Positions 44,663-53,666 of a stretch of DNA of 64,000 nucleotides are shown here, one piece after another (the first letter of the stretch is position 1; every line of letters begins with the position of its first letter). The position numbers and the translations under genes were made by a program. The notes beneath the pieces are model-generated. The model was not told where the DNA came from. It was given only the letters and a program-made list of their open reading frames with translations, and ran no database searches. The stretch is from Armatimonadota bacterium (GTDB lineage Bacteria > Sysuimicrobiota > Sysuimicrobiia > Sysuimicrobiales > Humicultoraceae), in contig JAVHLY010000011.1 in assembly GCA_031081585.1 (NCBI GenBank), positions 1 through 64,000 on the forward strand, given 5' to 3'.

Positions 44663-44734
44663 TCCACTATAGCGCCTGGGAGCGGACCCTGGGCAGACTT
44701 CCACTATAGCGCCTGGGAGCGGACCCTGGGCAGA
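44663..44734. repeat. Two perfect 35-bp direct repeats upstream of the secreted-protein gene
   Basis: Copies at 44663-44697 and 44700-44734 separated by two bases. Each contains, on the minus strand, TATAGT preceded 18 bases earlier by TGCCCA, a weak promoter-like arrangement. They lie between the tRNA gene and the start of the secreted-protein gene. Confidence 0.9.
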
Positions 44735-44777
44735 GAAGGAGGAGCCGGACGCAGATCCTGCGGATCCGCGTTGAGGG

Positions 44778-44856
44778 TGGTCGGGGAGGGGGGATTTGAA
44801 CCCCCGGCCTCAGCGTCCCGAACGCTGCGCGCTACACCAAGCTGCGCCACTCCCCG
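44778..44856 (-). tRNA. tRNA-Pro (anticodon CGG)
   Basis: Acceptor stem CGGGGAG/CTCCCCG, anticodon stem CAGCG/CGCTG around the loop TTCGGGA (anticodon CGG, reading CCG), and T-arm GGGGGTTCAAATCCCCC, with the 3' CCA encoded (44780-44778). A TACAAT at 44873-44868 lies 12 bases upstream and is a plausible -10 box, with no clear -35. CCG is expected to be heavily used at this GC content. Confidence 0.96.
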
Positions 44857-44902
44857 GACGACACTTCATTGTACCACGGCCGGGGAGTCGCGGGCCGAGA
44901 GC

Positions 44903-46168
44903 CTAGCGCTCCTCCCCGGGCTCGTCCGGCGGCTCGTGCGGCCCGGAGGCCGCTTCGTGCTCGGAGGCCGGCTCCACGCCCCCGCGCCCGCCCGCGCGCG
45001 GGGAGACGACCTGGCGCAGCAGGTTGCCGGCGATGTCGCCGATCGTCACCCGGCCCTCGTCCTGCTGCTGCATGTACTCCTTGACCCGCCGGCGCTCGCG
45101 CTCCCGGGCGGCGCGGCGCAGGCTGGCGATCATGCGCCGCTCCTCCGGCCGGATCTCGATGATCACCGCCTCCACCGTCTGTCCCGGCTGCACCGCGTCC
45201 TCCACCTTGGCCACCCGGCGCTCCGCCAGCTCCGAGATGGGGATGAAGGCGTCGACGTCGCGCAGCCGCATGAAAGCCCCGGACGCCACCAGGCGCACGA
45301 TCTTGCCGCGCACCGTCTCGCCGACGTAGTGCTTGCCTAGGACCTCCTGCCAGGGGTCGTCCAGCACCTGCTTCAGCCCCAGTGAGATCTTGCCCGCCTC
45401 CCGGTCCACGCGCAGGACCATCAGGCGCAGGTGCTGGTTGCGGCGCACCACCTCGGAGGGGTGCTTGATGTAGGTCCAGGCCATCTCGCTGATGGGCAGG
45501 AGCGCGTCCACCCCGCCCAGGTCGACGAAGGCGCCGAAGTCGGTGATGCGCTTCACCGTCCCCTCGACGATCTGCCCCTCCTCCAGCGTCTGCAGCAGCT
45601 CCTCCTTGCGGCGGCGGCGCTCCTCCTCCACGGCCAGGCGGTGGGAGAGGATCACCCGGCCCTTGCCGCGCTCCACCTCGATGACCTTGAGGGGGATGGA
45701 CTGGCCGACGAACCACTCGAAGCGGCGCCCCTTCGCCTGGCTGAGGTCGACGTGCGAGCCGGGCACGAAGCCGCGCAGGCCCAGGTCGACCACCAGCCCC
45801 CCCTTGACCTTGTCCACCACCATGGCGTGGATGATGCGCCCGCTCTGGTGCGCCTCGATGACCCGCTCCCAGGCGCGGTGGAAGTCGGCCCGCCGCTTGC
45901 TCAGGATGATGTTGCCCTCGTCGCCCTCGACGCGCATCACCATGACGTCGATGGCGTCGCCGACGCTGACCTCCTCGAGCCCCTCCCCGCGCCGCGAGAG
46001 CTCCTTGGGCGGGATGATCCCCTCCGACTTGGCGCCCACGTCCACCAGGACGCCCTCCGTGTCCACGCGCACCACGGTGCCGCGGACGATCTGACGCTCC
46101 TGCAGGTGCGGCAGGGCTCCGGCGAGGTCGACGACCTCTCCCCGGGGCTCCTCGCGCTCCTCACTCAT
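44903..46168 (-). CDS. rpsA: S1-domain protein (ribosomal protein S1 homologue, four repeats)
   Basis: A 421-residue protein with four S1 OB-folds at about residues 27-95, 110-180, 197-265 and 285-355: GVLVDVGAKSEGIIPPKELS, GGLVVDLGLRGFVPGSHVDL, DFGAFVDLGGVDALLPISEM and SGAFMRLRDVDAFIPISELA. This is the Firmicutes-type short S1, which binds mRNA and may aid initiation. The acidic ends (MSEEREEP, PDEPGEER) are common. It precedes the tRNA-Pro gene and has a palindrome in its leader. The third repeat has the pattern closest to translation-type S1 domains. Confidence 0.92.
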   Translation of the reverse strand: MSEEREEPRGEVVDLAGALPHLQERQIVRGTVVRVDTEGVLVDVGAKSEGIIPPKELSRRGEGLEEVSVGDAIDVMVMRVEGDEGNIILSKRRADFHRAWERVIEAHQSGRIIHAMVVDKVKGGLVVDLGLRGFVPGSHVDLSQAKGRRFEWFVGQSIPLKVIEVERGKGRVILSHRLAVEEERRRRKEELLQTLEEGQIVEGTVKRITDFGAFVDLGGVDALLPISEMAWTYIKHPSEVVRRNQHLRLMVLRVDREAGKISLGLKQVLDDPWQEVLGKHYVGETVRGKIVRLVASGAFMRLRDVDAFIPISELAERRVAKVEDAVQPGQTVEAVIIEIRPEERRMIASLRRAARERERRRVKEYMQQQDEGRVTIGDIAGNLLRQVVSPRAGGRGGVEPASEHEAASGPHEPPDEPGEER

Positions 46169-46189
46169 GGTCGGCCCACCCTCCGATGT

Positions 46190-46205
46190 GCTGTCCAGGG
46201 ACAGC
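46190..46205 (-). promoter_or_regulatory. Inverted repeat in the leader of the S1 gene
   Basis: GCTGTCC-AG-GGACAGC (7-bp arms, 2-base loop), 21 bases upstream of the S1 start and close to the GGAGGGTGGG ribosome binding site. As RNA it would place a stem next to the site and may modulate translation; S1 synthesis is autoregulated in other bacteria. No direct evidence. Confidence 0.35.
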
Positions 46206-46421
46206 CCACCCTATTCGGCATGTGTATCCAGTTTCCTCTCCCTGCCGCGGGAGGGCAAGCGCCGGGGGCGGCCGGAAGCGGCGTCCCGCCTGGGATCCGG
46301 CGCAGGACGCGCGCGGGCGGACCGGGCGCGCCGGCAGTGGCGCGCCATCGCGCTGCCCCCGGGGATCGCCAGCCCACGCGCCGCCGGAATTGTCAGGCGA
46401 CGCGGGTTGCGGTGGCCGGTC

Positions 46422-47480
46422 TCAGATCCGCCAGTAGTTGAGCGCCACCGAACGCGCCCGACGGACGCGCTCGCGGATCACCGCGTAGGAGAGTTCGGGC
46501 GGGCGCTCCTCCGGGATCGGGGGGTCGGCGGATCGCCCGGTGAGGGCTTCCAACGTCGCCACCACACAGACTCCCAGCGCCTCCAGGGCGTACCCGCCCT
46601 CCAGGACGGCGGCCACGCCGCGGCTGCCCGCCGCCGCGTCCAGGAGCAGGGTGGCCAGGCGCCGGAACCCTCCGGCGGTCATCACCATGCCGCCGAGGGG
46701 GTCGGCGTGGTGCGGGTCGTAGCCGGCGGAGAGGAGGACCAGGTCGGGGGCGAAGGCGCGCGCCAGCGGGACGACCACCTCCTCGAAGACCAGCGCGTAG
46801 CCCTCGTCCCCGGTCTGGGGCGGGAGCGGCACGTTCAGGGTGAACCCCTCTCCGTCGCCGCTCCCCACCTCGTCCCACGCCCCCGTCCCCGGATACCACC
46901 CCTCCTGGTGGAGCGAGACGTACAGCACGGTGGGGTCCCGCTCGAAGCACTCCTGCGTGCCGTTGCCGTGGTGGACGTCCCAGTCGACCAGGAGGATGCG
47001 GCGGGCTCCCGCGCGGTCGCGCGCGGCCACGGCCGCCAGCGCGGCGTTGTTGAAGAGGCAGAACCCCATCGCCGCCGCCGGACGGGCGTGGTGGCCGGGC
47101 GGCCGCACCGCCGCGAAGGCGGCCCGCGCGTCGCCCCGCGCCACCGCCTCGGCCCCCTGCACCGCCGCTCCCGCGGCCGCCAGCGCCGCCTCCAGGGACC
47201 CCGGGCCCACGACCGTGTCGGGGTCGAGGGGCCCGCCGCCGGCGGCCACCGCCCGCTCCACCGTGCGCAGGTACCCGGGGTCGTGTACCGCCTCCAGCAG
47301 GGCGCGGTCCACCGGGACAACCTCGGGGCGCTGGAGCGCCTCGCCGAGGCCGCGGCGCTCCAGGGCGTCGAGGATCGCCCGCAGCCGGTCGGGCCGCTCC
47401 GGGTGGACGGGTCCCGGGTCGTGGCGCAGGCAGTCGGGACTCGTCAGCAGCAGGACGGGACGCGGTTCACCCGGGCTCAC
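46422..47480 (-). CDS. Histone-deacetylase-family (acetoin utilisation/acetylpolyamine) hydrolase
   Basis: A 352-residue zinc hydrolase. HPERPDRLRAILDAL, FAAVRPPGHHARPAAAMGF (active-site HH), LLVDWDVHHGNGTQE (D and H zinc ligands), GSGDGEGFTLNVPL and LVLLSAGYDPHHADPL (third ligand D) are all present. Bacterial members deacetylate acetylpolyamines or acetylated proteins; substrate cannot be told. The gene starts one codon before the rpe stop and ends 253 bases before the S1 gene, in a gap with no clear promoter. Confidence 0.9.
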   Translation of the reverse strand: MSPGEPRPVLLLTSPDCLRHDPGPVHPERPDRLRAILDALERRGLGEALQRPEVVPVDRALLEAVHDPGYLRTVERAVAAGGGPLDPDTVVGPGSLEAALAAAGAAVQGAEAVARGDARAAFAAVRPPGHHARPAAAMGFCLFNNAALAAVAARDRAGARRILLVDWDVHHGNGTQECFERDPTVLYVSLHQEGWYPGTGAWDEVGSGDGEGFTLNVPLPPQTGDEGYALVFEEVVVPLARAFAPDLVLLSAGYDPHHADPLGGMVMTAGGFRRLATLLLDAAAGSRGVAAVLEGGYALEALGVCVVATLEALTGRSADPPIPEERPPELSYAVIRERVRRARSVALNYWRI

Positions 47481-48178
47481 GGCTGCGCCAGGCCCCGCTG
47501 CGCGGCGGCACGCAGACGGGCGAGCGACGCCTCGATCCCGCCTTCGCCTTCGAAGACCGCCGAGGCCGCCACCAGCAGCCGCGCCCCCGCCGCCACCGCC
47601 TGGGGGGCGGTCTCCTCGTTCACCCCGCCGTCCACGGCCAGCGTGACCGACCGCGCCCCCACCAGCGCCCGCAGGCGCCGCAGCCGCTCCAGCGTCCCCG
47701 GCAGGAAGCGCTGCCCGGCGTAGCCGGGGTTCACGCTCATCACCAGCACGCCATCCAGGTCGTCCAGCACCCAGGCCACCATCTCGAGCGGCGTGGCCGG
47801 GTTGAGGGCGGCCACCGCCTCGGCCCCGCGCTCGCGGATGGCCGCCAGCGTGCGGTGCAGGTGGGCCGTCGCCTCCACGTGCACGGCGATGCGGGCGGCC
47901 CCGGCGTCGATGAAGGCGTCGAGGTGGCGCTCGGGCTCGACCACCATCAGGTGGACGTCGAGGGGGAGGTCACTCGAGGCCCGCAGGCCGCGCATCACCA
48001 CGGGGCCCATGGTGATGGGCGGGACGAAGCGCCCGTCCATGACGTCCACGTGCAGGAAGTCGGCCCCGCCCCGCTCCGCGGCGCGCGCCGCCGCGCCCAG
48101 GTGGGCGAAGTCGGCGGCAAGGACGCTGGCGGCGATGCGGATCTCGTCCGGCCCGGCCCGGTGGCGCGCCGGCTTCAG
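47477..48178 (-). CDS. rpe: Ribulose-phosphate 3-epimerase, apparent CTG start
   Basis: Interconverts ribulose-5-phosphate and xylulose-5-phosphate in the pentose phosphate pathway. The conserved core IAASVLAADFAHLG, DFLHVDVMDGRFVPPITMGP, LDVHLMVVEPERHLDAFI, VNPGYAGQRFLP and LAVDGGVNEET is complete, 233 residues long. Between the pknB stop and the core there is no ATG, GTG or TTG in frame. The best candidate is a CTG at 48178, overlapping the pknB stop as CTGA, with AGGAG about nine bases upstream. The alternative is a base-level error in a normal start. Adjacency to pknB matches the Firmicutes prkC-rsgA-rpe order, without rsgA. Confidence 0.9.
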   Translation of the reverse strand: MKPARHRAGPDEIRIAASVLAADFAHLGAAARAAERGGADFLHVDVMDGRFVPPITMGPVVMRGLRASSDLPLDVHLMVVEPERHLDAFIDAGAARIAVHVEATAHLHRTLAAIRERGAEAVAALNPATPLEMVAWVLDDLDGVLVMSVNPGYAGQRFLPGTLERLRRLRALVGARSVTLAVDGGVNEETAPQAVAAGARLLVAASAVFEGEGGIEASLARLRAAAQRGLAQP

Positions 48179-50205
48179 GGGCGGATCTCCTGGACCAGGC
48201 GGTTGTCGAGGTAGATCTGGATGATGGTGTAGCCGCGGCTGCGCACCAGCACGTTCACGCGCTCCCCGGCCTCGTGCTCGCGCTGGTAGGCGGTGCGCAC
48301 GCCCTCCTGGTCGATGACGACGATGCGCACCCGCTGCGGCCCCGGCCCCTCCGGCACCACCACCCGCACGGCGGTGCGCTTTGTCCCCGGCGGGTCGCGC
48401 GTCGGCTGCTCCGCCCCCGGCGAGGCCTGGGTGGGGGCAGGCGTGGGCCGCCGCTCCACCGTCACCACCGGGGCCTCCGGGGGGCGTCCCTCGGCGCCCG
48501 GGCGCACGCTTACCGTCAGCACGACCTCCGCCTCGGCCGCCCGCACCTTCGTGCCGGCGGCCGGTTCCTGGTCGACCACGATCCCGGGCTCCAGGTCGGG
48601 GCTCACCGCCTGGCGCACGTGGCGCAGGATCAGCCCCAGGTCCTCCAGCCGCCGGCGCGCCTCGCGCAGCGAGCGCCCGACCAGCAGCGGCACCTCCACC
48701 AGCTCGGGGCCGCGGCTCACCACCAGGGCCACCGCCGACCCGCGCGGCACCTGCGCCCCGGGCACGGGGTCCTGGGTGATGATGAGCCCGCCCCGCACGG
48801 CGTCGCTGAAGGCCTCGTCGATCTGCCCCACGCGCAGGCGGGCGTCCTCGATGGCCAGCCGCGCCTGCAGCAGCCCCTGCCCCTGGACGTCCGGCACCGT
48901 GACGAGCTCGGGCCCCAGGCTCACCACCACCTGGACCACCCGGCCCACCTTCACGCGCTTGCCGGGCGGCTGGTCCTGGGACAGGACGGCGTCCTTCGGG
49001 ACCTCCGCGCTGTAGGCGCGTCCCTGCACTGCCAGCCCCAGCCGCGCCTCCGCGGCGCGTGCCTGCGCCTCGGGGAGCGGCAGGCCGATGAAGCGCGGGA
49101 CCTCCACCTCGGCCACGTTGAAGTAGGCGCTCACCGTGCGCCAGGTCGCCCACACCCCGCCGATGAGCAGGCCCACGGTGACCACGGCCAGCATGACCAC
49201 GGCGGGGGTCCAGGTGCGCCCCGCATCGGCGCGGCCGCGCAGCCGGTCGCGCCCGCGGCGCTCGCTGCGCCCGCTGCGGGGCGCCACCGCCGGGGCAGGG
49301 CGGGTGTCGCGGCGCCGGCCGCCCGTGCCCTGGGGCCGGGCGACCAGGGTGGCCTCGGCGGCTGATGCCCCCGGGGGCTCCCGCCAGAAGGCGGTCTCCC
49401 CGAGGAGGTCGGTGGCCATGGCGCGCGCCGAGGGGTAGCGGTGCTCCGGCCGCTTGGCCATCCCGCGCAGGATCACGCCCTCCAGGGACGGCGGGATGGC
49501 GGGGTTCAGGCGGCGCGGCGGCGGCGGGGCGTCGTGGATGTGGCGCAGGGCGATGGCGATGGGGCTGTCGCCGTCGAAGGGGAGCTGCCCGGTGAGCATC
49601 TCGTAGAGGACGACGGCCACGGCGTAGAGGTCGGCCGCCTGCCCGGCGGGTTGCCCCCGCGCCTGCTCCGGGGCCAGGTACTGCACCGAGCCCAGCACCG
49701 TGCCGGTCTGGGTGATGGTGACGGCCGCCAGCGCCCGGGCGATGCCGAAGTCGGCCACCTTCACCTGCCCGTCCGGCGCCAGCAGGATGTTCTGCGGCTT
49801 GATGTCCCGGTGGACGATGCCGTGGCGGTGGGCGTAGTCGAGGACCTCGCACACCTGCACGGCGATGCGCACCGCCTCGGCCGGCGCGAGCGGCCCGCGC
49901 TCGCGCAGGTAGCGCTTGAGGTCGGGCCCCTCCACGAACTCCATGGCGATGAAGTGGACGCCCTGGGCCTGCCCGCTTTCGAAGACCTGCACCATGTGCG
50001 GGTGGGAGAGCGACTGGACGGCCCGCGCCTCCCGCTGGAAGCGCTCCACGAACTCGGCGTCGGCGGCGTACTGGTCGCGCAGGACCTTCAGCGCGCAGAC
50101 GAGGCCGTCGCGCAGGCGGCGGGCCCGGTAGACGGTGGCCATCCCGCCCTCGCTGATGCGCTCCTGGATCTCGTAGCCGGCGACGACGCGCCCGGTCTCG
50201 ATCAT
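48175..50205 (-). CDS. pknB: PASTA-domain serine/threonine kinase PknB/PrkC
   Basis: Membrane receptor kinase sensing peptidoglycan fragments. The 676-residue protein has an N-terminal kinase domain (residues 10-265): glycine loop ISEGGMATVYRA, catalytic HRDIKPQNIL, DFGIA, APEQ, and an activation loop rich in threonine (TITQTGTVLGS). Then a Ser/Arg-rich linker, a membrane helix near 345 (AVVMLAVVTVGLLIGGVWA) and three extracellular PASTA repeats (about 372-580; VPRFIGLPLPEAQARAAE, VPDVQGQGLLQARLAIED, VPLLVGRSLREARRRLED). A C-terminal beta domain (about 600-676) follows. It sits directly after the SEDS-transpeptidase fusion; no PP2C phosphatase gene is adjacent. Confidence 0.93.
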   Translation of the reverse strand: MIETGRVVAGYEIQERISEGGMATVYRARRLRDGLVCALKVLRDQYAADAEFVERFQREARAVQSLSHPHMVQVFESGQAQGVHFIAMEFVEGPDLKRYLRERGPLAPAEAVRIAVQVCEVLDYAHRHGIVHRDIKPQNILLAPDGQVKVADFGIARALAAVTITQTGTVLGSVQYLAPEQARGQPAGQAADLYAVAVVLYEMLTGQLPFDGDSPIAIALRHIHDAPPPPRRLNPAIPPSLEGVILRGMAKRPEHRYPSARAMATDLLGETAFWREPPGASAAEATLVARPQGTGGRRRDTRPAPAVAPRSGRSERRGRDRLRGRADAGRTWTPAVVMLAVVTVGLLIGGVWATWRTVSAYFNVAEVEVPRFIGLPLPEAQARAAEARLGLAVQGRAYSAEVPKDAVLSQDQPPGKRVKVGRVVQVVVSLGPELVTVPDVQGQGLLQARLAIEDARLRVGQIDEAFSDAVRGGLIITQDPVPGAQVPRGSAVALVVSRGPELVEVPLLVGRSLREARRRLEDLGLILRHVRQAVSPDLEPGIVVDQEPAAGTKVRAAEAEVVLTVSVRPGAEGRPPEAPVVTVERRPTPAPTQASPGAEQPTRDPPGTKRTAVRVVVPEGPGPQRVRIVVIDQEGVRTAYQREHEAGERVNVLVRSRGYTIIQIYLDNRLVQEIRP

Positions 50206-50333
50206 CTGGGGACCACGTCCACGCCGTCCCGTGCGGTCACCGGGGGACGGCCGATAGGGTTCCAGCCCGGCGCGGGCGGCAACCTACTCGCATCATACCC
50301 TCCACGGCGCGGCGGGACACGGGGCGGACGACC

Positions 50334-53042
50334 CTACCGCGCGGCAGCGAGGGCCGCCCGCACCACCTGCGCCGCCACCGGGGCCGCCACCGCCCCACCG
50401 GCGCCGCCCCGCTCCACCACCACCGCCACGGCCACCCGCGGGGCCTCGGCCGGCGCGAAGGCGATGAACCAGGCGTGCGGCGCCCCGCCCGGTGCGTCGG
50501 CCGTCCCCGTCTTGCCGGCCACCACGACGCCGGGGAGCGCCGCCGCCCGCCCGGTGCCGCGGCGCACGACCTCCACCATCGCCCGGGCCACCAGGGCGGC
50601 CGTCTGCGCGTCCAGCACCCGCCGCCCTTGCGGCTGCGCCCGCCACACCACCCGCCCGTCCGGCCTGCGGCGCGCCGCCACCAGGAAGGGACGGTAGAGC
50701 ACCCCGCCGTTGCCCACCGCCGCACTCACCAGGGCCATCTGGAGCGGTGAGACCAGCAGGCTCCCCTGGCCGAACGCCGCCTGCCCCACCCCCTCCCCGG
50801 CCAGCTCCCGCAGGCTGGGGAGGTGGCCGGCGGCCGCGGGCAGGTCGTAGGCCGGGGCGCGTCCCACGCCCAGCGCCGCAGCCGTCCGCCGCAGCGCCGC
50901 CCCGCCCATGGCCAGGCCGGCCCGGATGAAGTAGATGTTGCACGAGCGCCGCAGCGCCGCGTCCAGGTCGACCGTGCCGTGGCCGCGCCCGCCCAGGTCG
51001 GTGACGCGCCGGCCACGCAGGAGGATGCTCCCGGGACAGTGGACCGTGGTCTCGGGGGTGAGCGTTCCGGCCGCCAGCCCTGCGGCCATCGTCACCACCT
51101 TGAACGCGGACCCCGGCGGGTAGAGGCCCTGGGCGACGCGGTCGAGCAGCGGAGCGTCGGCCCGCTCCCGCCACCGCGGCAGGTCCGTCTCCACGGCGTT
51201 GGGGTCGAAGGCGGGGCGGCTCACCGCCGCCAGTACCGCACCGCTCTGCGGGTCGAGCACCACCACCGCCCCAGCCCGCTCGCCCAGCGCGGCGGCGGCG
51301 GCGCGCTGCACCTCGAGGTCCAGGGCGAGCACGACATCGCCGCCGCGGCGGGTGCGCGCGGGGAGCGGCACGCCCAGGGCGGCCAGCAGACCGCGCGAGG
51401 GGAGGCCGCGCAGGTGGGCGTCCTCCGCCGCCTCCACGCCCGCCTTGCCGAAGCGCAGCGAGGCGTAGCCCACCGGGTGGGCGGCGAGCGCCCCGGACGG
51501 GTAGCGGCGCCGCCGCGCCTCCCCCTCGCCCACCGTGACCGCCAGCGGGCGCATCCGCCGGTCGTAGATAGTACCGCGGGCCACCGCCCGCTCGGCCAGG
51601 AGCGGCCGGGGGTTGGCGGGGTGGGCCGCGAGCGCCGGTCCGCGCACCCCCTGCCACCACCCCAGCGCCACCGCCACGGTCACCAGCCCGCCCACCGCCA
51701 CGATGCCGAGGCGCCGCAGCCGTGCGCGCAGGCGGAGGAGGCCGGGATCGCCGCCCGCACCCGCGGCCGCGCCAACGCGCAGGAGCAGCCCCACGATGAC
51801 CAGGTTCACGATCATGGCGTTGCCCCCGTAGCTGACGAAGGGCAGGGGGAGGCCGGTGAGCGGCACCAGCCGCAGGATCCCGCCGAGGATCATGACGGCC
51901 TGCGCGGCCAGGACCGTGCCCAGCCCGCCGGCCAGCAGCGCCTCCAGGGCCGTCGGCGCCCGCGCCGCGGTGCGGAAGGTGCGGGCCGCCAGCAGCAGCG
52001 TGGCGCAGACCACGGCGAGCGCGCCCGCCAGCCCCAGCTCCTCCCCGATCGCCGCAAAGATCAGGTCGGTGGCCGCCGCGGGCAGGACGTCGGGGTGGCC
52101 GAGTCCCGGCCCGGTCCCGGTGATGCCGCCGCTGCCCAGGGCGATCAGCGCCTGGACCACCTGGTAGCCCAGCCCCTGCAGGTCGCTCCACGGGTCGCGC
52201 CACGCCACCAGCCGCCGCGCCACGTGGGGAAAGAGCGTGGCGAGCCCCGCGGTGGCCGCCACCAGGGCGACGAACCCTGCCAGCACCGGCAGCGTGCGCC
52301 CCGTGGCGGCGTAGACCGACGCCAGCGTCACGGTGGCCAGCAGCAGGGCCGCGCCCAGGTCGCGCTGCGCCAGGAGGAACAGGAGGGCCAGTGCGGCCAC
52401 GGCACCAAGCGGGGCGGCGAACCGTGCCGGCAGCGAGGCGCCGCCGGCCAGGCGGCGCTTCTCCGAGAGGTAGGCGGCCGCGAAGAGGACGAGCAGCACC
52501 TTCACGCTCTCCGAGGGCTGCACCGTCACCGGGCCGACGCGGATCCATTGCCGGGTCCCGGCCACCTCCACCCCGAAGAGGACGGCGGCGGCCAGGAGCA
52601 GCAGCGCCGCCGCCCCGACCAGGTAGCGGTAGCGCGCCACCGCGCGCACGTCCACGGCGACCAGGACGGCCACCATCAGCGCCTGCCCGCAGACCACCCA
52701 CAGGGCCTGGCGCAGCAGCAGGACGGGGTCGAGCCGGTAGATGGCGGGGAGACCCACCGCCACGAGCAGGGCCGCCAGCGGCAGGAGGAGCGGGTCGGGC
52801 CCTCCGCCGCGCTCGCTGCCGTCATCCGTGCGCACGGGCGGCGCGGTGGGCGCGCGTCCCTGACGGACGGCCAGCACCAGGTGGGGGACCAGGAACCCAC
52901 TCACCGCCAGCGTGCCGATCCCCACGGGGGTCCACGGGTGCTCCGTCCCGCGGGCCAGGTGTACCAGGGTGAGGCCGGTGGCGGCGATCAGCACGGCCAG
53001 GAGAAGCAGGTGGCGTTCCTGCGCGCGTGCCACCGCCCTCAC
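50334..53042 (-). CDS. SEDS glycosyltransferase fused to class B penicillin-binding protein
   Basis: A 902-residue natural fusion of a RodA/FtsW-type polymerase and its partner transpeptidase. The first 430 residues have about ten membrane helices with SEDS motifs (GTRQWIRVGPVTVQPSESVKV, LAQRDLGAALLL, AAIGEELGLAGAL, LPFVSYGGNAM). A helix near 440-460 joins to the PBP: NPRPLLAERAVARGTIYDRR, then the transpeptidase with S645 (GSAFK), S700-C-N702 and K844 (KTGTADAP). Short cytoplasmic loops allow the polypeptide to work as one enzyme. Next to fhaA/fhaB and pknB, replacing separate rodA and pbpA genes seen in other bacteria. Confidence 0.93.
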   Translation of the reverse strand: MRAVARAQERHLLLLAVLIAATGLTLVHLARGTEHPWTPVGIGTLAVSGFLVPHLVLAVRQGRAPTAPPVRTDDGSERGGGPDPLLLPLAALLVAVGLPAIYRLDPVLLLRQALWVVCGQALMVAVLVAVDVRAVARYRYLVGAAALLLLAAAVLFGVEVAGTRQWIRVGPVTVQPSESVKVLLVLFAAAYLSEKRRLAGGASLPARFAAPLGAVAALALLFLLAQRDLGAALLLATVTLASVYAATGRTLPVLAGFVALVAATAGLATLFPHVARRLVAWRDPWSDLQGLGYQVVQALIALGSGGITGTGPGLGHPDVLPAAATDLIFAAIGEELGLAGALAVVCATLLLAARTFRTAARAPTALEALLAGGLGTVLAAQAVMILGGILRLVPLTGLPLPFVSYGGNAMIVNLVIVGLLLRVGAAAGAGGDPGLLRLRARLRRLGIVAVGGLVTVAVALGWWQGVRGPALAAHPANPRPLLAERAVARGTIYDRRMRPLAVTVGEGEARRRRYPSGALAAHPVGYASLRFGKAGVEAAEDAHLRGLPSRGLLAALGVPLPARTRRGGDVVLALDLEVQRAAAAALGERAGAVVVLDPQSGAVLAAVSRPAFDPNAVETDLPRWRERADAPLLDRVAQGLYPPGSAFKVVTMAAGLAAGTLTPETTVHCPGSILLRGRRVTDLGGRGHGTVDLDAALRRSCNIYFIRAGLAMGGAALRRTAAALGVGRAPAYDLPAAAGHLPSLRELAGEGVGQAAFGQGSLLVSPLQMALVSAAVGNGGVLYRPFLVAARRRPDGRVVWRAQPQGRRVLDAQTAALVARAMVEVVRRGTGRAAALPGVVVAGKTGTADAPGGAPHAWFIAFAPAEAPRVAVAVVVERGGAGGAVAAPVAAQVVRAALAAAR

Positions 53043-53566
53043 ACCTCTGCGGTCGACACCTGTTGCTCGTCCGCCACCAGGCGGAAGGTGACGCGCCCGA
53101 CGGTCAGGCGGTCGCCCGCCCGCAGCGCCACCGGCCCGCCGATGCGATGCCCGTTCACCAGCGTGCCGTTGCGGCTGCCCAGGTCTTCCACCCAGACGCG
53201 CCCGCTGCGCACGACACAGCGGGCGTGCGTCGTGCTGACGAAGGGGTCGGGGAGCGCGATGTCGCTGGTGGCCGCGCGGCCGATCACGAGGCCGGTTCGC
53301 AGCGGGTAGCGCCGGCCGAGCGGGGGCGTGCCCGGCGAGGCCACCACCTCGAGCAGGGCCGCACCGGGCGAGGCTGCAACCGGCCGGGCCGCCGCCTCGG
53401 GCAGCCCTGCCGGCGGCCTCTCCGGGAGTCCCGCCCCGGCGGCCGGCGCCTCGGGCGTGGCTGCTGGGGGCCGCAGGTCGCGGAGCGCGGCGCGCACGAC
53501 CTGCGCCAGGAAGAGGTAGAGGAGGACCAGCAGGAGGAACCGCCCGGCCCAGACGACGAGCTCCAT
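53039..53566 (-). CDS. FHA-domain membrane protein (FhaB-like)
   Basis: From MELVVWAGRFLLLVLLYLFL (ATG at 53566) it is 175 residues: an N-terminal membrane helix, a Pro/Ala linker and a C-terminal FHA domain (PLRTGLVIGRAATSDIALPDP, VSTTHARCVV, DLGSRNGTLVNGHRI). FHA domains bind phosphothreonine, so it likely docks on PknB substrates or PknB itself. It overlaps the SEDS-transpeptidase by four bases. Compare Mycobacterium FhaB (FipA), which lies next to pstP-rodA-pbpA-pknA-pknB. Confidence 0.88.
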   Translation of the reverse strand: MELVVWAGRFLLLVLLYLFLAQVVRAALRDLRPPAATPEAPAAGAGLPERPPAGLPEAAARPVAASPGAALLEVVASPGTPPLGRRYPLRTGLVIGRAATSDIALPDPFVSTTHARCVVRSGRVWVEDLGSRNGTLVNGHRIGGPVALRAGDRLTVGRVTFRLVADEQQVSTAEV

Positions 53567-53666
53567 CACGGGCCGAGACCCGGGCGCCCGGGACCCACCG
53601 AGACCGAACACGACTGGGTCCGGACCCAGTTCATCTCGATATGGACAGTTTGACCACGATCCGGAC

